Positions 34,892 through 39,723 of a stretch of DNA of 39,723 bases are shown piece by piece. Origin of the DNA: Actinomycetota bacterium (lineage in GTDB: Bacteria; Actinomycetota; Acidimicrobiia; Acidimicrobiales; Ilumatobacteraceae); assembly GCA_016870215.1 (NCBI GenBank), contig VGCD01000016.1, forward strand, positions 1 through 39,723, in the 5' to 3' direction. Made by a program: the position numbers and the translations under genes. How positions within the stretch are numbered: position 1 is the stretch's first letter; every line of letters begins with the position of its first letter. The notes beneath the pieces were generated by a model, which was not told the origin of the DNA, searched no databases, and saw only the letters and a list, made by a program, of their open reading frames with translations.

Positions 34892-35416
34892 ATGTCGAGC
34901 GTGCAATGGTCTGTTGACGGTGGTCGCCATCGCATCCCACTATCTGTGGTGTCGGGTGAGTTGTGGCTTTGCGGAAAGCACCACATCGGCGCACGACTCG
35001 ACGAAGTGCTGACTGACCTGAACAATCCGTTCGTGGTGTGCCTCACTCAGCCACGCGAGCTTCTCGGCCGCTACGACACATACGTCGACTGGCTGAAGAC
35101 GCATTCACCAACTGATGCCATGTGGTTTCCGGTGCCAGATTTGGGAGCTCATCATCTGAACGAGATGCTGCCGATGTTCACCCTCATTGTCGAAACGCTT
35201 CATACCGGGCGAAACGTCGTTGTCCACTGCGCCGCTGGCATCGGTCGTGCGGGAACAACTGCTGTGGCTGTGTGCATGATGCTCGGGCATGACGCCGAAA
35301 GTGCGTGTGACCTCGTCCGTGCGTCGCGCCCGATGGCTGGGCCTGAGGCGGGCGCACAGCATGAACTCGTTGCGGCACTCGACAGCCACCTTCGCGGTAA
35401 TCAGCCTTCTCGGTGA
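34892..35416 (+). CDS. Dual-specificity/tyrosine phosphatase-like protein
   Basis: 174 aa from the ATG at 34892; this start lies seven bases after TACCAT (34879-34884). An ATG three codons earlier (34883) is the alternative. The cysteine phosphatase signature HCAAGIGRAGT places the nucleophile at Cys113 and the arginine at Arg119; the general acid is the aspartate in FPVPDLGAH about 30 residues before. No signal peptide. It dephosphorylates protein or possibly small phosphate substrates; the target is unknown. PrxQ follows on the same strand but has its own promoter-like hexamer. Confidence 0.88.
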   Translation: MSSVQWSVDGGRHRIPLSVVSGELWLCGKHHIGARLDEVLTDLNNPFVVCLTQPRELLGRYDTYVDWLKTHSPTDAMWFPVPDLGAHHLNEMLPMFTLIVETLHTGRNVVVHCAAGIGRAGTTAVAVCMMLGHDAESACDLVRASRPMAGPEAGAQHELVAALDSHLRGNQPSR

Positions 35417-35439
35417 CTGACCCCCTATCCCATCGCAGG

Positions 35440-35445
35440 TACTCT
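35440..35445 (+). promoter_or_regulatory. -10 element of the PrxQ gene
   Basis: TACTCT, six bases, then ATG at 35452. It supports this start over the in-frame GTG at 35413. Confidence 0.55.
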
Positions 35446-35451
35446 CATTCA

Positions 35452-35901
35452 ATGAACACCGGTGACATCGTCGACGACTTCGAACTGCCCACACAAGACG
35501 GCAGTCCGTGGCGTCTCTCCACGGCACTGCAGAGCGGACCGGTTGTGTTGTTTTTCTACCCCGCTGCCATGACCAAGGGGTGCACAGTCGAGAGTTGCCA
35601 TTTCCGCGATCTGGCTTCAGAGTTCGCAGCCACTGGCGCACAGCGAGTTGGCATCAGTATCGACAAAGTAGAGAAGCAGAAGCAATTCTCTGACAAGCAC
35701 GGGTTTGACTACCCCCTTCTCAGTGACCCTGACCAGAAGGTGGCCTCAATGTTTGCGGTGGCACGAAACATCAGTTTCCTCCCAACTAAACGCGTGACCT
35801 TTGTGATCGATACTGATCGACGAATCCTAGCTCGAATCAGCAGCGAATTACGCATGAATGCGCACGCTGACCAAGCGCTAGAAGTACTGCGCAGTCGATA
35901 G
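35452..35901 (+). CDS. bcp: Peroxiredoxin, BCP/PrxQ type
   Basis: 149 aa. The active site reads YPAAMTKGCTVESC: peroxidatic Cys44 with Thr41 three residues before, and Cys49 five residues later, the resolving cysteine typical of atypical two-cysteine PrxQ. The usual family proline pattern is FYPKxxTxGCT; here alanines replace the lysine segment. It reduces hydrogen peroxide and organic peroxides with thioredoxin. The last residues (VLRSR) are as expected. Confidence 0.93.
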   Translation: MNTGDIVDDFELPTQDGSPWRLSTALQSGPVVLFFYPAAMTKGCTVESCHFRDLASEFAATGAQRVGISIDKVEKQKQFSDKHGFDYPLLSDPDQKVASMFAVARNISFLPTKRVTFVIDTDRRILARISSELRMNAHADQALEVLRSR

Positions 35902-35924
35902 CGGTTCACTGTCTCACAAGCACT

Positions 35925-37148
35925 TCATTCGAGAACGGCCCGGCGAGTCATCACCATTCGTACGTCAATGGTTGTACAAACTGCAAGCACGTTCACAAGT
36001 TGCTTGCTGTTCAGGTAGCCCAACTCTCGACGTACTCTCTCGCGAACTCGTGATGACATCAGCCAAGTAGCAAGTCCGAGTGAAGTCGCCACCCGCGAAC
36101 CTAGAGACACTTTTCGATTACCGCTTGTGAGTGAGAGTCTGCATGAAGTTCGAGGGGCTGTTGAGACAGTGATGTCTCCGCCATCGAGAATGCGTGGCAT
36201 GTCGTCGTTATGGCTCGTCGCGGGTCGCAGCAATGTCGAAGTTGCAGTACCGGTGAGAAATCGCAATCGAACTGCCGACACTGACGGTGGAGTATCCACG
36301 ATATTCACCGAAGGTGAAACATCGGAGGTGATGTCCGCAATACGGACAGTGTCAACGAGATACGAGAGCTGCAAAAGCTCAGTCATCTGAAACAGGTCAG
36401 CATGGGTCAACGTTCCCACTGCAATGCTTCCTGAATACACACCAGTTGCATTCGTTAGAGACACACTCGCATCTGTCATCTCAAACGGAACACATGTCGG
36501 AAGACCCTGTAGACACGTGGAATCAGCACCGACTCTCGCGAGACCCGTGATGTTGCCCGTCACGACAAACCCTTGGCTTGCTGACGTCAGACAAAATCCA
36601 CATGTGACCGGAAAGTGAAACGCATCCTAAACTTTGAGATTGACGAGATCACTCACCCCAGTGCCGATATCTAGCGCCATGCGGAAGGTGGCTCTGGTGC
36701 CGAAAGAACAGCGTGAAACGACTACTCCATCACTCATTTTCATCTCAGCACTTGTTGCCTGCCCAAAAATGGTGAAGGTGTAGGGACTGAGGCGAACTCG
36801 CGGGCGGCATTGCAGGTGGCGAATTCCACTCCATCGCTCCGGATATGCAGCGATGGACGTGCCTATCGAAGAGATAGAAGGAAAACTGTTGCGACCAACG
36901 ACACAGTTGATGCTCTCGAATCGAAAAGAGGAAGAAATGGCTCGGGTGAGATCGAGTTGAAGGTTGAGATCAGATACTGAGGTGGACAAGACCACCGCGG
37001 TTTGACTGACTCGCTCGCTACTTGAGGCATTGGCGTTTGATGACGTTCCAAGAATCATTGTTACTACGAAGACGAAGGTTCCAAACATCGCACCTGCACT
37101 ACTCGCGCTCTTGCTGATGGCACTGCCGGTGCTCTCCTTCGGCTGCAT
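35925..37148 (-). pseudogene. Secreted protein gene interrupted by an in-frame TAG, unknown function
   Basis: From the ATG at 37148 a signal-like segment (GAMFGTFVFVVTMILGTS, then NANASS) leads into a Ser/Thr/Val-rich exported domain. A TAG at 36627-36629 stops the frame after about 173 codons, but the very same frame continues for 234 codons to 35925 without another stop, starting AFHFPVTCGFCLTSASQGF. The second piece has its own possible start (GTG at 36563) but no convincing ribosome site. The simplest reading is one ~400-codon gene with a nonsense mutation; two adjacent genes or amber readthrough are alternatives. I do not recognise the family. Confidence 0.5.
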
Positions 37149-37229
37149 AGATTTTGAAGATAAGCACCAGTGGTGAACTTGTAAACGAGCCAACCACATA
37201 TGTACTTGTCGATGAAACATTTGTGTTCA

Positions 37230-37235
37230 TATGGT
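37230..37235 (+). promoter_or_regulatory. -10 element of the universal stress protein gene
   Basis: TATGGT, six bases, then ATG at 37242. Confidence 0.5.
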
Positions 37236-37241
37236 GACTCC

Positions 37242-37673
37242 ATGACAACGTCACCTGAACACCCCCACCACATCGTCGTTGGAACTGATGGCTCTGCAAA
37301 TGCACAGAAAGCAATCAATTGGGCAATCGAGCATGCACATTCTGGAGACTCAATCACTCTCATTCATGCATGGCATCCGTACGTATATGGCGCCGAGATG
37401 ATGATGGCCTACGACGTCGACGATTCAGCAGCGAAGGCAATGTTGGACAAGGCTTTTGACATTGCTGAACCACAAGCAAAAGCACGTGGAATCACTCTGA
37501 AGAAGTCACTCATTCACGGCGATGCGCGCGATGCACTCAAGGTGAAAGATGCCGACTTCGTGGTCATCGGCGCACGGGGCCACGGCGCGCTGGCTGGAAT
37601 GTTGCTCGGATCAGTTGCCGATTATGTGTTGCATCACAGCTCGGTACCGGTCGTCGTCGTGCCGGCCCAGTGA
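37242..37673 (+). CDS. Universal stress protein (UspA family)
   Basis: 143 aa from the ATG at 37242; the upstream in-frame codons would include the -10 hexamer. HHIVVGTDGSANAQKA is the N-terminal strand and phosphate-facing turn; the ATP-binding motif GARGHGALAGMLLGSVADYVL fits G-2x-G-9x-G-(S/T) near the C-terminus, and VPVVVVP closes the sheet. It is therefore an ATP-binding member. Its 3' end overlaps the convergent cupin gene by 40 nt. Confidence 0.93.
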   Translation: MTTSPEHPHHIVVGTDGSANAQKAINWAIEHAHSGDSITLIHAWHPYVYGAEMMMAYDVDDSAAKAMLDKAFDIAEPQAKARGITLKKSLIHGDARDALKVKDADFVVIGARGHGALAGMLLGSVADYVLHHSSVPVVVVPAQ

Positions 37674-38167
37674 GCACGTAGATCTGACAACCACGCTGGA
37701 AACTCAAGTGGTGGGTCTGGCAATGCCTTGGCACCATGTGCCGCCAACGTCGCTTCGAATAGCTCTGGTTGGTCACCCCAACTTCGCGGATCACCCAACA
37801 TCACCTCGAACATATGCGCACCATTTTCGCCAGCTCGCACCGGCCCGAACGCTGCACCAAATGGCAGCTCAATGTGTGTTCCCGCTGGGCAATGTCTGTC
37901 ACCAAACCACACGTCACCTTCAAGCACAAACACAATGTGCGGACTGAAGTGTCCGTGGCGACGCACGATCATGCCGGGGTCATACTTCGCATACAACGAC
38001 AAGTACTGAGGGTTAGGACTGAAGGCGAACCATTTCTCCCAGACGTGTGAGACGGTTCCGTCAGCATTCTGCTGTGCCTTGACAGCTCGCCAACCCATGT
38101 CAGCGTCGTCGAGGTGGCGAAAGATTGGTTCAAGGCCTTCCACCTTCGGGCTGTCCGGAGCGTTCAC
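37634..38167 (-). CDS. Cupin-domain protein
   Basis: 177 aa from a GTG that overlaps the rhodanese stop as GTGA. The cupin core is at about residues 65-125: DPGMIVRRHGHFSPHIVFVLEGDVWFG (motif 1, two histidines and a glutamate) and AAFGPVRAGENGAHMFEVMLGD (motif 2, one histidine). These four residues would bind one metal. The N- and C-terminal segments are not recognised. It is co-translated with the rhodanese lipoprotein, so a role in sulfur or redox chemistry is possible but unproven. Confidence 0.85.
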   Translation of the reverse strand: MNAPDSPKVEGLEPIFRHLDDADMGWRAVKAQQNADGTVSHVWEKWFAFSPNPQYLSLYAKYDPGMIVRRHGHFSPHIVFVLEGDVWFGDRHCPAGTHIELPFGAAFGPVRAGENGAHMFEVMLGDPRSWGDQPELFEATLAAHGAKALPDPPLEFPAWLSDLRAHWAGTTTTGTEL

Positions 38168-38595
38168 TTCACGATCTCAAGTCCGGTTGCTTCTTGTGCT
38201 TCTTCCAGGCCTCCAAGATCAATCACATAGGTGTATCCGGCGTCCTTCATCATTTGCACCGCAACTGCCGAGCGACGCCCAGAGCGGCAATAGATGGAAT
38301 AAGTGCCATCCTTGCCGAGCGACATGAACTGCTGTTCGAACACTCCCCCTTCAAGGTCCAAGTTCACTGCGCCATCAAGGTGACCTTCAGCAAACTCTGC
38401 CGTAGTTCGTACGTCGATGACCACGTTCTCTACTGGCATCATCGTGTCTGATGCTGGCGCAGTGGTATCCGTTGTCTGAGCGACCATTGTCGTATCCGAC
38501 ATTGCCTGATCGGGTGTTGCTTCGTCTGACGACGAACAACCAACAGTCGCAACTAGGGGCAGAAACACAAAAGTCAGGGACACGAGTTTCTTCAT
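38164..38595 (-). CDS. Rhodanese-domain lipoprotein
   Basis: 143 aa. The lipobox VATVGC places the lipidated cysteine at 20, after a short positively charged start (MKKLVSLTFVFLP). A flexible Thr/Asp/Met-rich stretch (~21-55) precedes one rhodanese domain: VVIDVRTTAEFAEGHLDGAVNLDL and the catalytic Cys103 in YCRSGRRSA. The six-residue loop fits a sulfur- rather than arsenate/phosphatase-type substrate. It sits on the outer face of the membrane. TAAAGT ends seven bases before the ATG. Confidence 0.92.
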   Translation of the reverse strand: MKKLVSLTFVFLPLVATVGCSSSDEATPDQAMSDTTMVAQTTDTTAPASDTMMPVENVVIDVRTTAEFAEGHLDGAVNLDLEGGVFEQQFMSLGKDGTYSIYCRSGRRSAVAVQMMKDAGYTYVIDLGGLEEAQEATGLEIVK

Positions 38596-38602
38596 GTCCC
38601 TG

Positions 38603-38608
38603 ACTTTA
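38603..38608 (-). promoter_or_regulatory. -10 element of the rhodanese-cupin operon
   Basis: On the minus strand TAAAGT, seven bases, then the ATG at 38595. Confidence 0.45.
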
Positions 38609-38619
38609 CGTGGATTGCG

Positions 38620-39723
38620 TTAGTCGGCGAGAGCCGCCTTCTTTTCGGCGGTCAATTTGGCGACGAAAGACTTCTTCAACGCCTTCTCTTGCGATTCGTC
38701 AAGCTGACTGAGTTGTTCAGCGGTGACGCCAGAAGCCTGCTTCGGCCCCAGCTGCGACAACTGCTTGCCGCTCAATTCGCCGAAGGCCTCCGGCTCGATC
38801 TCTGCGAGCTGTGTGGCTTTCATCGCTGCAATTGCCTTGGGAGCAAATTTTGCAATCTGCTCTGGTGACAACTGTCCGAGAAGCTCTGCAGCCATCTTCA
38901 ACAACTGCTCGGGCTTCAGCACCGAGAAAACCGTTGGTGGCAAAAGCGCAGCCTGATCTGGCTTCATCTGACCAAAAACCGTTGGCGGCAGCATCGTGAA
39001 CTGCGATGGCTTGAAGCCCATCATTGACTCAGGGGGCATGTTCGCGAACTGCGTGGGCTTCATTGTGGCAAATACCTTGGCGCTCATCGCAGCAACGTCG
39101 TCGTTCGAGAATGCAGTGAATGCTGTTGGTGCCATAGATGCGAACTGCGTCGGCTTCATCGCCGCCAATACCGACGCCGGCAAATTAGCAAATTGCTCGG
39201 GTGACATTTGCTTCATGGTTGATGGAGGAAGAGATGTGAACTGCTTTGACGACATTGACGCCATCGCATCTGGTGGCAACATCGCGAACTGCGTCGGCTT
39301 CATCGCAGTCAATGCCTGCGGATTGAACTTCGCCATCTGCTCTGGGGTCATTGCTGCGAACATGTCGGCTGCCATCTTCGCCATCTGGTCAGGCTTGAAA
39401 CCAGCCATTGCCGTTGGTGGGAGCATCGTGAACTGTGACGCATTCATTCCTGCCATCGCAGTCGGCTTCATCTGCGCAATTTGCGTCGGCGTGAAGCTCA
39501 TCATCTGCGTCGGCATGAGCTGGCTCATCTTGCTCGGGTCAAACTGCGCCATGTTGGTGGGCATCTGGACTGCTCCAGCTGGTGGCATCGCAGATGACTG
39601 AGACTGCATCGCTGTGCGGAAGGCATTCGAACATGCCATCTTCTGTTCGTTCGACAAGGCTTCGAACTTCTTGGCCATGTCTTCTGGCTTCGATGTGCCG
39701 AATTCAGATGCAAGTGAACACGT
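38620..39723 (-). CDS. Octapeptide-repeat protein, N-terminus outside the window
   Basis: The frame is open to the right edge (CSLASEFGTSKPEDMAKKF upstream of the ATG at 39678), so the start is probably beyond the window. After a helical region with a cysteine (EQKMACSNAF) the protein is built from about 35 eight-residue units, pairing into 16-residue repeats of the kind MKPTQFAMLPPDAMAS; the consensus half is roughly [MLF]-x-P-x-Q-[FM]-x-x. Toward the C-terminus the repeats lose proline and gain Glu/Lys (LSGKQLSQLGPKQASG). It ends in a Lys-rich helix. The family is not recognised; such arrays may form helical solenoids. Methionine is very abundant (well over 10% of the repeats). Confidence 0.85.
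   Translation of the reverse strand, partial: TCSLASEFGTSKPEDMAKKFEALSNEQKMACSNAFRTAMQSQSSAMPPAGAVQMPTNMAQFDPSKMSQLMPTQMMSFTPTQIAQMKPTAMAGMNASQFTMLPPTAMAGFKPDQMAKMAADMFAAMTPEQMAKFNPQALTAMKPTQFAMLPPDAMASMSSKQFTSLPPSTMKQMSPEQFANLPASVLAAMKPTQFASMAPTAFTAFSNDDVAAMSAKVFATMKPTQFANMPPESMMGFKPSQFTMLPPTVFGQMKPDQAALLPPTVFSVLKPEQLLKMAAELLGQLSPEQIAKFAPKAIAAMKATQLAEIEPEAFGELSGKQLSQLGPKQASGVTAEQLSQLDESQEKALKKSFVAKLTAEKKAALAD

Noticed and set aside
39000-39600. CRISPR-like periodic DNA
   Set aside because: The repeats are short, in frame and degenerate, and code for the octapeptide units.
38996-39601. 201-codon plus-strand frame antisense to the repeat protein
   Set aside because: It is the mirror of the octapeptide-coding DNA; no start signal or recognisable domain.

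Overview
The window is a bacterial chromosome segment, most likely from an actinobacterium of the Acidimicrobiia type. This assignment is an inference from gene content (an MftD-like dehydrogenase, a DUF1214/sulfotransferase pair, PurSL-type FGAM synthase) and from a recurrent promoter layout in which a TANNNT hexamer ends 6-7 nt before the start codon, as expected for leaderless mRNAs. No rRNA, tRNA, CRISPR array or intact transposase was seen.

Region 1 (1-2.2 kb) holds the 3' end of cobT, a 300-nt stretch with a decayed reading-frame fragment, and a broken gene that once encoded a GNAT domain fused to an AAA+ ATPase. Region 2 (2.2-14.3 kb) is a compact purine block. On the minus strand purL(S), purQ, purC, purF, a purD-purM fusion, purN and guaB overlap end to start; purE and purK diverge from the same 130-nt promoter region. 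Together they encode steps 1-8 of de novo IMP synthesis plus IMP dehydrogenase; purB and purH are absent. Two directly oriented, ~160-nt, roughly 80% identical repeats with a conserved hairpin flank this block.

Region 3 (14.6-18.6 kb) looks zinc-responsive. A palindromic Zur/Fur-type operator sits between znuA (+) and a minus-strand operon of a COG0523 GTPase, a WD40 protein, a small CxxC ferredoxin-like protein and a 72-aa protein. The zinc transporter locus is broken: the znuC ATPase gene stops after about 100 codons where it meets the cut-off 3' end of an RCC1-repeat gene on the opposite strand.

Region 4 (19.5-23.5 kb) carries an amidohydrolase of the D-aminoacylase family, two membrane proteins and an SRPBCC protein. 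Region 5 (23.5-28.6 kb) is a sulfur assimilation cluster: siroheme synthesis (precorrin-2 dehydrogenase, SUMT), a conserved-looking 85-aa protein, sulfite reductase and a CysH reductase, with a TauD-family dioxygenase divergent. Region 6 (28.6-33.4 kb) has an OYE-family flavoenzyme, an MftD-like dehydrogenase, a DUF1214 protein and a PAPS-type sulfotransferase.

Region 7 (33.4-39.7 kb) contains a patatin-like lipase with EF-hands, a dual-specificity phosphatase, PrxQ, a secreted-protein gene interrupted by an in-frame TAG, a universal stress protein, a cupin, a rhodanese lipoprotein, and a partial gene made almost entirely of 8-residue repeats. Broken genes (GNAT-AAA, RCC1, znuC, the secreted gene) lie between long runs of intact genes, which argues for real decay or rearrangement rather than uniform sequencing error, although homopolymer errors cannot be excluded for the GNAT-AAA gene.
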